Below the pieces are notes generated by a model, which made no database searches, was not told the DNA's origin, and saw only the letters and a program-made list of their open reading frames with translations. This document shows, in pieces, positions 25,593 through 37,049 of a stretch of DNA of 64,000 bases. The translations under genes were made by a program, and so were the position numbers. Source of the DNA: CAVSIS01 sp963814875 (GTDB lineage: Bacteria > Acidobacteriota > Thermoanaerobaculia > Thermoanaerobaculales > Sulfomarinibacteraceae); contig CAWFFJ010000015.1 in the NCBI GenBank assembly GCA_963814875.1, positions 248,001 through 312,000 of the forward strand, written 5' to 3'. Numbering within the stretch: position 1 is the first letter of the stretch; the number at the start of each line of letters is the position of its first letter.

Positions 25593-27715
25593 CTCGGAGC
25601 CAGGCTCGAGATGTAGGTTTCCATCAGGGGATCACCCGGACGCGACTTGTACTTTTCGATCAACTCCAGCGTCCGGGACACCTCGGCGTCGTCGGGATGC
25701 CGATGGGCAAGCTCGCGCAGCAGGCCCTCGCCGCCGGTTAGGTTGTAGCCGCGAAGCTCGGCGATGGCAGCGTTGAACAGCACCCGGTCGAGCTCGGCGG
25801 TCACCTCCGGGCTGTTCGGATAGTCTCGGGCGAGGTCCCGGGCGACGTTCACCGCGGCTCTGGGATCGTCGGACTGGAGGTGGTTGTACAAGGTGGCAAG
25901 GCGGGGCTCGTGCTCCAGCACCCTCGAACGGACCTCGAGCAGGCCGGTGTCCTGGGGCGAGCTCTTGAGGCCCTCCATGGCAACCCGATATGCGGCCAAC
26001 CAGCGCCCCTCCTCAAGCGCGGCCCGAGCGTTGACCAAAGTCTGGGGCACCGGCGTCGGGGTCGGGGGCGCCAGGGCCTGCTGGTAGCGGGCCAGGCGAT
26101 TGGTGATGCGGGTCTGATCGAGCCCAGTGGCGGGGAACTCTTGCAGGAGTTCGATCGCCTCCTCGATGTGCCCCTGCTTGAAAAGCTCCTCAGCCTGCAC
26201 CAGAGCCCGATTCAGGGCTTCGGTCTGCTTGGCCTCGGTGTCCGAGGAGAGCAGCCGGGTACCAAACCAGATGCCGAGTGCGAGCACCACGAGCCCGACG
26301 ACTGCGAACAGGATCGCGCGTGCGGGCAGCCCGCCCTTCCGCCGCACCGGCAGTCCGGCGGACGGCGCGCCCGAGCCCCGTTCCTCAAGAGCCATCTCCG
26401 CGGTGTCGAGCCCTTCCGCTGCCGGCAGGTCCTCCTGGAAGAGGTCGTCTTCGAGGTCTGGCATCGACGGGGCGCCGGTGTCGATATCGAGTGCGCCAAG
26501 CGCGCCTTCGCCGGCGTCGGCGAGGCTGTCGCGCAGCTCGATCGCCTCGATGTGGTTGGCCTGAAGGGCGAGGACCTCATCGACCAGGCGGCGCGCTTTG
26601 GCGGTGTCACCGGCGACCGTCGCCTCCTGGGCGTCGTACAGCATGTGCTCCACCCGACGGTCGATCTCCTCCTTGCGGCGCCGAGCCTCCTCGATGCGTT
26701 CCGTCGCCTCCTCGTGGGCGGGATCGATAAGGTAGATCCTCGACCAGGCATCGATGGCGCCCTGGTAGTCGCTCCGCTCGAAGGCCGCCGAGCCGGTGGC
26801 AAGCAGCTGCTGGATCCGCCCGGCTTCCTCGACACCCTGGTCCGGAGCCGCCGAGGTCTCCGGGACGACGGGCTGCGGCGGAGGCGCATCGACCTCGAAG
26901 AGGTCGGAAAGATCGCCCATGCCTTCGGCGCCCGGCTCCTCGCCGAATGCGAGATCGCCGCCGCCGAAGAAGTCGTCGCTTGGCGCCCGGGTCGGGGGCG
27001 ATGCGGGAGATTCGACGGCCCCTGGCTGGGGAGCTGCTGCGGCCGCCGCCATGTCCGCAGCGAAGCCCGGCTCGCGGTCGTCCACGGTCGCGAACGAGAT
27101 CGCGATGTCGTCGTCCTCTCCGTCGCGGCCAGTGTCCGGTGGGCGGAGGCTCGCGGTGTTTCCGCCGGCCGAATGGATGGCCTCGAGCATCGGGCTGATG
27201 CCTGGATGATGTGGGTCGAGGGCCTGGGCCATGAGGACGAAGTTGGCCGCCTCCTGGGGGTCACCGAGGTCGAGGGCCTCACGCGCCTGCGCCAGAAACT
27301 GGCCGACCTGGCCTTCGACCTTGAGGCAGTCGTGGATCTGGTTCGCCAGCTGTCGAGCATCGGGGTGGCCGGGCAGATCGTTGAGCACCCGCTCGACCGT
27401 CTCCTTTGCCTCGAGGAACTGGCGCTGGTTGAACTGCTCCACGGCCTCGACCAGAAGCTCGTTGATCGCATCGGTCGTGGGCGCCCGCAGCTGCGCGATG
27501 ATCTCCGAGAGGTCGATCTCGGCGGAGCCGGAAGCGAGCTGCTGTTGGAGATTCATGGCCGGCGCGAACGACGCGTCGAGGCGGAGCACGAACTCGAGGC
27601 CGATCAACGCCTCCTCGCGGTGGCCGTCCTGGAGCTTGGCGACGACTTGGCGGAACGCGGTCATCACTCGTTCCTGCGCCTGGCCCGAAAGCTCTGGGTT
27701 GCCGGGATACACCAT
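25589..27715 (-). CDS. TPR-repeat protein with one transmembrane segment
   Basis: 708 residues. The N-terminal cytoplasmic half has several TPR-like helix pairs (EEALIGLEFVLRLDASFAPA, FLEAKETVERVLNDLPGHPD, ERSDYQGAIDAWSRIYLIDP). These are interrupted by a low-complexity Pro/Ala/Asp region at about residues 200-290. One membrane helix (ILFAVVGLVVLALGIWFG) lies near residue 465. The C-terminal part holds more TPR-like repeats (VQAEELFKQGHIEEAIELLQ) and ends METYISSLAPR. It lies 36 nt downstream of the NtrY-like kinase, so the two are probably co-transcribed. A scaffold role linking cytoplasmic and periplasmic partners is plausible; no enzyme motif is present. Confidence 0.8.
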   Translation of the reverse strand: MVYPGNPELSGQAQERVMTAFRQVVAKLQDGHREEALIGLEFVLRLDASFAPAMNLQQQLASGSAEIDLSEIIAQLRAPTTDAINELLVEAVEQFNQRQFLEAKETVERVLNDLPGHPDARQLANQIHDCLKVEGQVGQFLAQAREALDLGDPQEAANFVLMAQALDPHHPGISPMLEAIHSAGGNTASLRPPDTGRDGEDDDIAISFATVDDREPGFAADMAAAAAAPQPGAVESPASPPTRAPSDDFFGGGDLAFGEEPGAEGMGDLSDLFEVDAPPPQPVVPETSAAPDQGVEEAGRIQQLLATGSAAFERSDYQGAIDAWSRIYLIDPAHEEATERIEEARRRKEEIDRRVEHMLYDAQEATVAGDTAKARRLVDEVLALQANHIEAIELRDSLADAGEGALGALDIDTGAPSMPDLEDDLFQEDLPAAEGLDTAEMALEERGSGAPSAGLPVRRKGGLPARAILFAVVGLVVLALGIWFGTRLLSSDTEAKQTEALNRALVQAEELFKQGHIEEAIELLQEFPATGLDQTRITNRLARYQQALAPPTPTPVPQTLVNARAALEEGRWLAAYRVAMEGLKSSPQDTGLLEVRSRVLEHEPRLATLYNHLQSDDPRAAVNVARDLARDYPNSPEVTAELDRVLFNAAIAELRGYNLTGGEGLLRELAHRHPDDAEVSRTLELIEKYKSRPGDPLMETYISSLAPR

Positions 27716-27751
27716 TGCGTCCGCGATGGTAGCAAGTGCGTGCGAGGCGGG

Positions 27752-29875
27752 TCAACGAACCGCGGCGCCGCGCTCCGTGCCCGGGTCGCCGATCAGCGCA
27801 CCGGGAAGCACAATGCGCGCTCGCGTGCCCTGCGACAGGCGGCGCTCGAGCTCGAGGCTGCCCCCGTGGTCGACCACGATCCGCTGCACGAGGGCGAGAC
27901 CCATGCCCGACCCGCGGCCCTTGGTCGAGTAGAAGGGCTGCACCAGCAGGGTGGCGTCGTCGGTCGGCAGCCCGACCCCGTCGTCCTCGACCTCGATCAC
28001 CAGCGAGCAGTGGTCGACCGCCGCCCGCACCACTATCCGTCCGCCGTCGGGCAGGGCCTCCACGGCGTTGTCGAGTAGGTTGACGAGAGCGAGCCGCAGC
28101 AAGGTCGGGTCGACCACCGCGGCGAGCGATCCGGTTGGGCGCTCGAGGTTGATGTCGAGACCGTCACGCAGGCCGCCGTACAGCGCCACGACCTCCTGCA
28201 GGAGCTGGCCGACGTCGGCGCCGCGCGGACTGACCGCCGGCATGCGGGCGTACTCGTGAAACGCGTCGACCAAGGCCTTGAGGTCCGCGACCTGCGCGAT
28301 AATGGCGGCGCAGCCTTCGCCCACGACCTCGCGGAGCTCGCCGTCGAGCCCGGACGTGCGCCGCTGGATGCGCTCGGCGGCCAGCCGGATCGGAGTCAAC
28401 GGGTTCTTGATCTCGTGCGCGATCCGCCGCGCGACCTCGCTCCACGCCGCCTGCCGCTGTGCTCGAACCAGCTGTGTCAGGTCGTCCATGGCGACCACGT
28501 GACCGCCGCCGGCGAGCGGCCGAACCGTGACCTCGACGTGGCGCATGGTGCCCTCCACCTCGAGCCCCACCTCTACCGGCGCAGCCGTGCCGGCGCCTTC
28601 GTGGAGATGGCCGGCAATGGCGGCGAGCACAGCCTCCGGGAGGTCGGCGAGGGGGCGCCACTGGCCGGCCTCTACGGGCCCACCGAGCAGCCGCGCCGCC
28701 GCCGGGTTGGGCCGGAACCGCCCGCCGTCCGCAGCGAGGGTCAGGATCCCGGTTGGGATCGTCGCCAGCAGGGTGGCCAGCTCCTGGTTGGAGGCCAGGA
28801 TTTCGCGTTCGGTCGAGCGCACGCGACGGACCATCGCGTTGAACGAGTTGACCAACGCGGCGACCTCGTCCGACGCCGGGATCGCGACCTCCTCCAACTG
28901 GTTGCCTTCGGCGACGCGCTGGGTAGCCGCAGCCACCGCGAGCAGCGGCTCGGTGAAGCGTCGCGAGAGGTACAGCCCAACCCACACGGTGGCGAACAGG
29001 AGCAGCAGGGTGATGGCGAGGAAGACCAGGATTGTCGTCGAGGTGATCGCCCCGCGCTCGAGCTTCATCTCCTGGAACGTCGCCTCGGCGGCGGTCGCCC
29101 GCTCGAGGTGCACAAGCACCTCGCGCGGCAGCAGGTCGCCGACTACCACGGTGGCTCCGTCCGTACCCACCGGGCTCCAGGCCCGCACGAGGAGACCACC
29201 CCGCCAGCGGTCGCTGCGCGAGCCTGGAGCGAGCAGCTCGCCGGGCGGTAGCGGTGGCAGCGAGCGGGGGATCCGGCGCGGGTCGGCGATCGCGTGGACC
29301 AGACGCTGTCCCTGGTAGAGGGCGATCACATCGACGCCGAGCAGCGCTTGGAGCTCGGTGAGGCGATCCGTCCCGCGGTGAGCAAGGAGCTCGTCGGCGG
29401 CGACGGAGGCCTGGCGCCGAAGCCGGTCCTCGGCAAGCTCGCGGAGCTGCACAGTGACCGCCGCCCCGCCGCGCAGCACCTCCTCCACCGGGGCCGAGAA
29501 CCAGCGGTCGATGGAGCGCTGGAGGAGGTTCGTCGCGATCAGAAAGAGGAAAATGACCGGCAGGAAGGTGAGGCCGACGTAGGTGAGCACGAGCTTGGTG
29601 CGGAATCGGCTGCCGAGGACGCCGGCGCGTTGCTCGAGCCCGAGACGGATCAGGTTGCGCAGCAGGATGAACAGCAGGACGCCGATCAGAGAGACATCGA
29701 GATACCAGAGCACGAACAGGAGCAGTCGGTTGGTCAGCTCACGGGGCGAGGCGGCCTGGGTGCGCTGCAGCAGGTAGAAGGCACCCACCGAGAGGGTCAT
29801 CAGCACAACGAAGGCCGCGAGCAGAAATCGGTTCTGCCGCCGCCAACGGTGCCAGGCCCGGACCCACTCGCTCAC
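27752..29875 (-). CDS. NtrY-like membrane sensor histidine kinase
   Basis: 707 residues from the GTG at 29875, which overlaps the DUF4390 gene stop as GTGA. Three N-terminal membrane segments (NRFLLAAFVVLMTLSVGAFY, LLLFVLWYLDVSLIGVLLFI, LVLTYVGLTFLPVIFLFLIA) are followed by an extracytoplasmic sensor of about 165 residues. A fourth segment (ILVFLAITLLLLFATVWVGL) leads into HAMP, a PAS-like domain (about 370-470), HisKA with H-box VARRIAHEIKNPLTPIRLAA, and HATPase_c with N-box LVNLLDNAVEAL, G1 DDGVGLP and G2 GSGMGLAL. This is the NtrY architecture. No response regulator is adjacent, so it is an orphan here. The frame is open far upstream, but only as antisense-like sequence inside the DUF4390 gene. 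Confidence 0.93.
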   Translation of the reverse strand: MSEWVRAWHRWRRQNRFLLAAFVVLMTLSVGAFYLLQRTQAASPRELTNRLLLFVLWYLDVSLIGVLLFILLRNLIRLGLEQRAGVLGSRFRTKLVLTYVGLTFLPVIFLFLIATNLLQRSIDRWFSAPVEEVLRGGAAVTVQLRELAEDRLRRQASVAADELLAHRGTDRLTELQALLGVDVIALYQGQRLVHAIADPRRIPRSLPPLPPGELLAPGSRSDRWRGGLLVRAWSPVGTDGATVVVGDLLPREVLVHLERATAAEATFQEMKLERGAITSTTILVFLAITLLLLFATVWVGLYLSRRFTEPLLAVAAATQRVAEGNQLEEVAIPASDEVAALVNSFNAMVRRVRSTEREILASNQELATLLATIPTGILTLAADGGRFRPNPAAARLLGGPVEAGQWRPLADLPEAVLAAIAGHLHEGAGTAAPVEVGLEVEGTMRHVEVTVRPLAGGGHVVAMDDLTQLVRAQRQAAWSEVARRIAHEIKNPLTPIRLAAERIQRRTSGLDGELREVVGEGCAAIIAQVADLKALVDAFHEYARMPAVSPRGADVGQLLQEVVALYGGLRDGLDINLERPTGSLAAVVDPTLLRLALVNLLDNAVEALPDGGRIVVRAAVDHCSLVIEVEDDGVGLPTDDATLLVQPFYSTKGRGSGMGLALVQRIVVDHGGSLELERRLSQGTRARIVLPGALIGDPGTERGAAVR

Positions 29876-30387
29876 TGACTCGCGTCCAGCTCGACCTCGA
29901 TCCAGTCGGTGCCTTCCACCGAGGGGAAGATCAGCCAGGTGGTGGAGCTCGAGAAAACCGCTCGGGCGCGCACGTACAGACGCGGTGCTCGATCGATCTG
30001 CGGCAGGACAAGGCGTACGGCCGGAGGGTCGGTGAGCCATGCCCGGGCCTCGTCGGCGGTCTCGACCTCGCGGCTCGAGACGACCACATCGTCGAGGGTC
30101 AGGTCGCACCGGTAGCGACCGGTGACCGGGTCGAACGCCGCCACAGAGCTCACGTTCCCGCGCCAGACCCGGCGATCCCACCACAGGCGACGGTGCGAAC
30201 GAACCTGGAGGCGATACTGGAGCCTGACTTGGGCGCCGGAGGGCAACGCCTCCACAAAGGGCGCGGGCAGCGGAGCCTGCAGATGAAGCCCGACGCTGAG
30301 AGCGCCCTGATCGGGCCGAACCTCCACGACCAAGGCTTCCCCGGGCAGCCCCGCAGCCAGCGCGAGCAGGACGAGCAGCACCGCCAT
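29872..30387 (-). CDS. DUF4390-type secreted protein
   Basis: 171 residues with a short hydrophobic signal (MAVLLVLLALAAGLPGEA). The body is beta-rich and resembles DUF4390: RLQYRLQVRSHRRLWWDRRV, FDPVTGRYRCDLTLDDVVVS, VETADEARAWLTDP. It directly precedes and overlaps the NtrY-like kinase (GTGA), an association also known in other phyla. It may be a periplasmic partner of that kinase. It is the first gene of the operon DUF4390 - kinase - TPR - RDD. Confidence 0.8.
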   Translation of the reverse strand: MAVLLVLLALAAGLPGEALVVEVRPDQGALSVGLHLQAPLPAPFVEALPSGAQVRLQYRLQVRSHRRLWWDRRVWRGNVSSVAAFDPVTGRYRCDLTLDDVVVSSREVETADEARAWLTDPPAVRLVLPQIDRAPRLYVRARAVFSSSTTWLIFPSVEGTDWIEVELDASQ

Positions 30388-30540
30388 CGCACCGCCACTC
30401 TAGCACAGGATCGGCCTGTAAGGCCTCGCATTAGCAGGATTTCCGGCCATGGTGCCAGGAGGGCGGCCGGCGGCTCGGCGCGCCGATGGTACACTCGGCG
30501 GACGGTGGTCGTGACGACCGCCGGACGAGGCCTTTTAGAC

Positions 30541-32064
30541 ATGGTCGCGATTCCTGCCGGCTGGACGTCAGAGCTCGAGCGCATATTCAAGGAAGTGCTG
30601 TACCGGTTCCTCGAGGAGATCCACAGCACCAAGGCGGCGCTGTATCTGCTCGGGCCGGACGGCACGTTCGCGCTCATGACCCAGTACGGGTTCGGTCGCC
30701 GGGACCAGCTCGCCATCGCCCATGGGCACGGCGAGCCCTATGTCCAGAAGCTAAGAGAGATGCGAGTCAAGCCGCAGGCCTTCAACCAACCGCGGGACTT
30801 TCCCGAGGTCGCCGGATACCTTGAGGCCGCTGGAAGCGCGCGCCTGCTGCTCGTGCCGATCTGCGCCCAGTCTCGACTGGTCGGCTTCGTGGATGCCCGC
30901 GACAAGGGCCGGCGCCGGACCTTCGATGCTTCCGACCTCACCAGGGCGGCGACGATTGCCCGAGACCTGCTCGACCTGCTGCGCCAGGAGCGTCTTTACC
31001 CCGAGTTTGACGAGCCGGCGGAGGCGGCCGCCGTGCCGACGCCAGTATCGCGGCTCGAGGCCGCGGCGCCGGCTCACGCCGCCGAGGGCGAACCCGGCGT
31101 CGATCGCTACGGCCTCGATGTGGTGCTCTCTGCGGCGCTGCGAACCGCAGTCGACGAGGGGATCACGATCGCGCTGACGGTGATCAAGGGCGGTGGATCC
31201 GCGACGCGCATCGTCGCCTCCGGAGAGCTCGGCGACACGGGTCAGCAGGCGCTGCTTCGCCATCAGAGCCAGACTCTGGAGCAGGCGTCGCTGCCGGCGC
31301 CCGAGGCCTCCTCCTGGCGCGTCGAGGCGCGCACGTTCACCATCGAGCGTCCGGTGGAGCGCAGCCGCACGGTGTCGAGCGCGATCCTGCTCAGCGTGCC
31401 GGGCTGGACCCTGGTCGCGTCAGTTATCGCACCGGCCGAGGTCGACGTCGCAGAGCCGGTTCTCGAGCGACTCGGCGAGGTCGTTCGCGGCGCCCAGGAG
31501 ATGACCGGCCTGCGCTGGGCGCACCGGCTGCTCGCGCGACGTCTGCTCAAGCCGGGCGAGCGGGAGTACCCCGAGCTCGAGGCCCACTCGGTAGCGGTCT
31601 CGCGCCTCGCGTGGACCATGGCGCACCTGCTCGGATGGGACGAGGCGCAGGCCGAGAACACAGCGATCGCCGGCCTGCTGCACGACGTCGGCATGCGCGA
31701 GCTCGACTACGAGAGGCTCTACCGGCATCCGTCCCCGGGATCCGAGGAGCGGCGGCTCTACCAACAGCACGCCGTGCTCGGTGAACGAGTTCTCTCCGGT
31801 TGCGGGCTGGACGCGGTGGCCGAGGCCGTTCGTCACCACCACGAGCGCTGGGACGGTAACGGCTATCCGGACCGGCTGTCCGGTGGCGAGATCCCGGACC
31901 TCGCGCGCCTCGTTCACGTGGCTGAGGTCTACGACGTGCTCACCGCCAACCACAGCTACCGGCGGCCGATATCGTCCGAACGGGCGCTGGCGATCCTCAG
32001 CGCCGCGGCCGGCCACCAGTTCGACCCGACCATGGTCGAGGTCGTGACGCGGGCCGTGAAGTGA
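30541..32064 (+). CDS. GAF-HD-GYP-like signalling protein
   Basis: 507 residues from the ATG at 30541; GTG starts at 30505/30511 are also in frame, and a TACACT hexamer (30490-30495) lies just before them. The N-terminal about 150 residues are GAF-like (LYLLGPDGTFALMTQYGFGR; SARLLLVPICAQSRLVGFVD). A middle region of about 170 residues is unassigned. The C-terminal HD domain has HSVAVSRLAWTMAHLLGWDE, the HD pair in LLHDVGM and the GYP-type stretch HHHERWDGNGYPDRLSGGEI, with PDLARLVHVAEVYDVLT. Most HD-GYP proteins have VAD where this has VAE, and GTGYP where this has GNGYP. Cyclic-di-GMP hydrolysis is possible but not certain. The stop overlaps smpB (GTGA). Confidence 0.85.
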   Translation: MVAIPAGWTSELERIFKEVLYRFLEEIHSTKAALYLLGPDGTFALMTQYGFGRRDQLAIAHGHGEPYVQKLREMRVKPQAFNQPRDFPEVAGYLEAAGSARLLLVPICAQSRLVGFVDARDKGRRRTFDASDLTRAATIARDLLDLLRQERLYPEFDEPAEAAAVPTPVSRLEAAAPAHAAEGEPGVDRYGLDVVLSAALRTAVDEGITIALTVIKGGGSATRIVASGELGDTGQQALLRHQSQTLEQASLPAPEASSWRVEARTFTIERPVERSRTVSSAILLSVPGWTLVASVIAPAEVDVAEPVLERLGEVVRGAQEMTGLRWAHRLLARRLLKPGEREYPELEAHSVAVSRLAWTMAHLLGWDEAQAENTAIAGLLHDVGMRELDYERLYRHPSPGSEERRLYQQHAVLGERVLSGCGLDAVAEAVRHHHERWDGNGYPDRLSGGEIPDLARLVHVAEVYDVLTANHSYRRPISSERALAILSAAAGHQFDPTMVEVVTRAVK

Positions 32065-32519
32065 ACGTCGAGCGACATCAGCTCGCCGTGAACCGGCACG
32101 CCCGGTTCGCCTACGAGATCCTTGAGCGCGAGGTTGCGGGCATGGTCCTCACCGGCAGCGAGGTCAAGGCGATGCGAGCCGGCCGGATCAACCTGCGCGA
32201 CGGGTGGGTCGAGTTCGGCGCCGGCGAGGCCTTTCTCGTCGGTTGTCACATCGGGGGCTACGAGAATGCGGGCTACGCGGCCCACGAGCCGGTCCGACGG
32301 CGCAAGCTCCTCCTCCATCGCCGCCAGATCGCCCGCTTCGCCGGCAAGGTCCGCGAGAAGGGGTTCACAGTGGTGCCGCTGGCGGTCTTCCTGGAAGGCA
32401 ACTGGATCAAGGTCGAGATTGCACTGGTCCGCGGTAAACAGCTGCACGACAAGCGCGAGACGCTGCGTCAGCGGACCCTCGACCGCGAGGCCGAGCAGGC
32501 GCTGAAGGAGCACCACTAG
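32061..32519 (+). CDS. smpB: SmpB, tmRNA-binding protein
   Basis: Partner of tmRNA in rescue of stalled ribosomes. 152 residues. Family motifs: NRHARFAYEILEREVAGMVL, LTGSEVKAMRAGRINLRDGW, FLVGCHIGGYENAGY and HDKRETLRQRTLDRE. The GTG at 32061 overlaps the upstream HD-protein stop. The tail ends KEHH and the stop codon TAG is formed by the first three bases of the dispersed repeat at 32517. The C-terminus is therefore at a junction, yet length is near normal. No tmRNA gene is recognisable next to it. Confidence 0.97.
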   Translation: MNVERHQLAVNRHARFAYEILEREVAGMVLTGSEVKAMRAGRINLRDGWVEFGAGEAFLVGCHIGGYENAGYAAHEPVRRRKLLLHRRQIARFAGKVREKGFTVVPLAVFLEGNWIKVEIALVRGKQLHDKRETLRQRTLDREAEQALKEHH

Positions 32520-32682
32520 GAGTATGTAGCTCATAGATGGATGGTGGATTTCGGAGCGCCGTGAAGGGCCTGTTGAGGCGCATTCGAGGAGCAGTACTCC
32601 GAGTACGGGCCGAGGATGCAACGAAGACAGGGCTTCACGCCGCCCGAAAGACGCCGTGTACGCTATGGGCTACATATTCCTA
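32517..32682 (-). repeat. Dispersed 166-bp repeat with terminal inverted repeats, copy 2
   Basis: Inverted relative to the copy at 17919-18083. Terminal repeats: TAGGAGTATGTAGCTCATAG at 32517-32536 and the complement of TAGGAATATGTAGCCCATAG at 32663-32682 (18 of 20 match). The interior aligns almost base for base with copy 1. The first TAG is the smpB stop codon. No transposase is present; flanks show no clear duplication. The 198 nt from its right end to uvrA hold no gene; TATACT at 32791-32796 is a possible uvrA -10. Confidence 0.88.
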
Positions 32683-32880
32683 GCAACCCACCGCGCGTCG
32701 ATCGAGGATTGCATCCCCTTGTACGGTGATGGCAGCCGGACGATGTGCGACGGATTGCTTTCGATGCGCTGCGCGCATCAGAGTTGTTGGTATACTTCAG
32801 ACGTAAATTTTCAGCGGAGAGAGAGGCATTGGAAGGGAATCCGAGGCGGGCTCGTTCGATGACTGTGGAGCACAGACTCG

Positions 32881-35721
<2,841 letters not shown>

Positions 35722-35849
35722 CCGCCATGGCTCGCCACCGCCCTGCTGTGGGCGCCGATGTGCCTGGCTCTCGCGGGGTCCTTCGCGCAGCTCGCCGCCC
35801 TGACGGGACGTAGTGAGAAGTGCGGGCTGACCGGCGCCAGGCGCGGGCC

Positions 35850-36608
35850 TCAAGCGACGATCGAATAGCCCCCGTCGACGACGATGATCTGGCCGTGGAT
35901 CATGGAGGCGAACTCCGTGCACAGATACACCACCGTGTTGGCCACGTCCTGCGGGTCGAGCAGTCGGCCGGCCGGAGTCCGCTCGCGGGTGGCGGCGAGA
36001 ATCTCCTCGCGGTTGGGGAAGTGGGTCAGCGCGTCGGTATCGACAGTGCCCGCCGAGACGGCGTTGATGCGCACGCCGAGGGGGGCGTACTCCGCCGCGA
36101 GGTGACGGACCATCGACTCGAGCGCGGCCTTCGACGCCCCGACCGCGGTGTAGTTGCGGATCGCACGGATCGCGCCAAGGGATGACACGGCAACGACCAC
36201 CTTCGAGCCTGCCGAGGGCAGGGCGACGAGGCCCTGAACCAGCGGCAGCAGGGCGGCGGCGTTGATCTCCATCGTCCAGCGGAAATGGTGCAGGGTGAGC
36301 TCGCTGGCGGGTCGCATGACGCCGGACGCCGCGTTGGAGATCAGGATCTCGAGCCCACCCCACTGCGTGCTGATGGTCTCGTACAGAGCCTGCACGTGCT
36401 CAGGGTTGGCGACGTTGCCCTTGATCAAAAGGGCGTTGACACCTCGCGCCTCGATCTCGCGTGCAGTCTCCTCGGCCCGTCGCCGGTTGCGGAGGTAGTT
36501 GATCGCGACGTCGACCTTGAAGTCCGCCAAGGACAAGGCGATGGCTCGCCCGATTCCGCGCGACGAGCCGGTGACGAGCGCCCGTTTTCCGCGGAGTCTG
36601 AGATCCAT
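35850..36608 (-). CDS. fabL: Short-chain dehydrogenase, FabL-like enoyl-ACP reductase
   Basis: 252 residues. SDR cofactor motif VTGSSRGIGRAIALSLADF; NAASG; the catalytic Tyr and Lys are in NYTAVGASKAALESMVRHLA (Y-x(6)-K spacing rather than the classical Y-x(3)-K). Other stretches closely follow Bacillus FabL: SNAASGVMRPASEL, VSSLGAIRAIRNY, DTDALTHFPNREEILA, TPAGRLLDPQDVANT, GQIIVVDGGYSI. FabL catalyses the last reduction of fatty-acid elongation with NADPH. The start at 36608 (MDLRLRGKRALVTGSS) is the family start. It diverges from the HU gene. A general 3-oxoacyl reductase is the alternative, but the Y-x6-K spacing argues for FabL. Confidence 0.85.
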   Translation of the reverse strand: MDLRLRGKRALVTGSSRGIGRAIALSLADFKVDVAINYLRNRRRAEETAREIEARGVNALLIKGNVANPEHVQALYETISTQWGGLEILISNAASGVMRPASELTLHHFRWTMEINAAALLPLVQGLVALPSAGSKVVVAVSSLGAIRAIRNYTAVGASKAALESMVRHLAAEYAPLGVRINAVSAGTVDTDALTHFPNREEILAATRERTPAGRLLDPQDVANTVVYLCTEFASMIHGQIIVVDGGYSIVA

Positions 36609-36688
36609 GCGCACCTCCGACCTGCTCACGCTACCCTCCCCAACCAGGGAACACAAGCCGGGAAAGGCCTTTCTCGTCGTCGAGTCCC

Positions 36689-36718
36689 TTGACACCGCCG
36701 GAAGCGGCGACCAATAAT
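36689..36718 (+). promoter_or_regulatory. Sigma-70-type promoter for the HU gene
   Basis: Perfect TTGACA at 36689-36694, then 18 nt, then AATAAT at 36713-36718 (5 of 6 matches). Transcription would start near 36725, leaving a leader of about 27 nt with GGGAGG at 36740-36745 before the ATG. Confidence 0.7.
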
Positions 36719-36751
36719 GGCTGCACAGTACAGCTGCGCAGGGAGGTTTGC

Positions 36752-37045
36752 ATGAACAAGACCGAGATGGCGATGAAGCTTGCGAAGAAAACCGGCCTGA
36801 GCCAGGGCAAGGCTGCCGACGTGCTCGAGGTGCTGTTCTCGGCGCAGCCGGGGAAAGGGATCATCGCGACCGCGCTCGACGCGGACGAGAAGGTCACGAT
36901 TCCGGGCTTCGGTACCTTCTCCTCTCGACGCCGGGGCAAGCGGCAGGGCCGCAACCCCGCAACCGGAGCGACCATCACCATCCCCGCCAAGAAGTACGTT
37001 CACTTCAAGGCGGGCAAGACGCTGCGCGAGCGCGTCGAGAAGTAG
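36752..37045 (+). CDS. HU-family DNA-binding protein
   Basis: 97-residue nucleoid protein that bends DNA as a dimer. The family pattern is complete: MNKTEMAMKLAKKTGLSQGK at the start, VTIPGFGTFSSRRRGKRQGR in the middle (family GFGtF..r.R..R.GrNP), RNPATGATITIPAKK, and a basic C-terminus. The ATG at 36752 has a GGGAGG site 6-11 nt upstream and a consensus-like promoter. Monogenic; followed by two strong hairpins. Confidence 0.96.
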   Translation: MNKTEMAMKLAKKTGLSQGKAADVLEVLFSAQPGKGIIATALDADEKVTIPGFGTFSSRRRGKRQGRNPATGATITIPAKKYVHFKAGKTLRERVEK

Positions 37046-37049
37046 CCCA

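Noticed and set aside
25880..28078. 732-codon plus-strand frame antisense to the TPR gene and kinase end
   Set aside because: Covers two minus-strand genes with clear domains; no recognisable domain of its own.
32520..32880. tmRNA gene next to smpB
   Set aside because: The interval holds the dispersed repeat and a short spacer; no tRNA-like acceptor/T-arm or tag-peptide frame ending in Ala-Ala was found.
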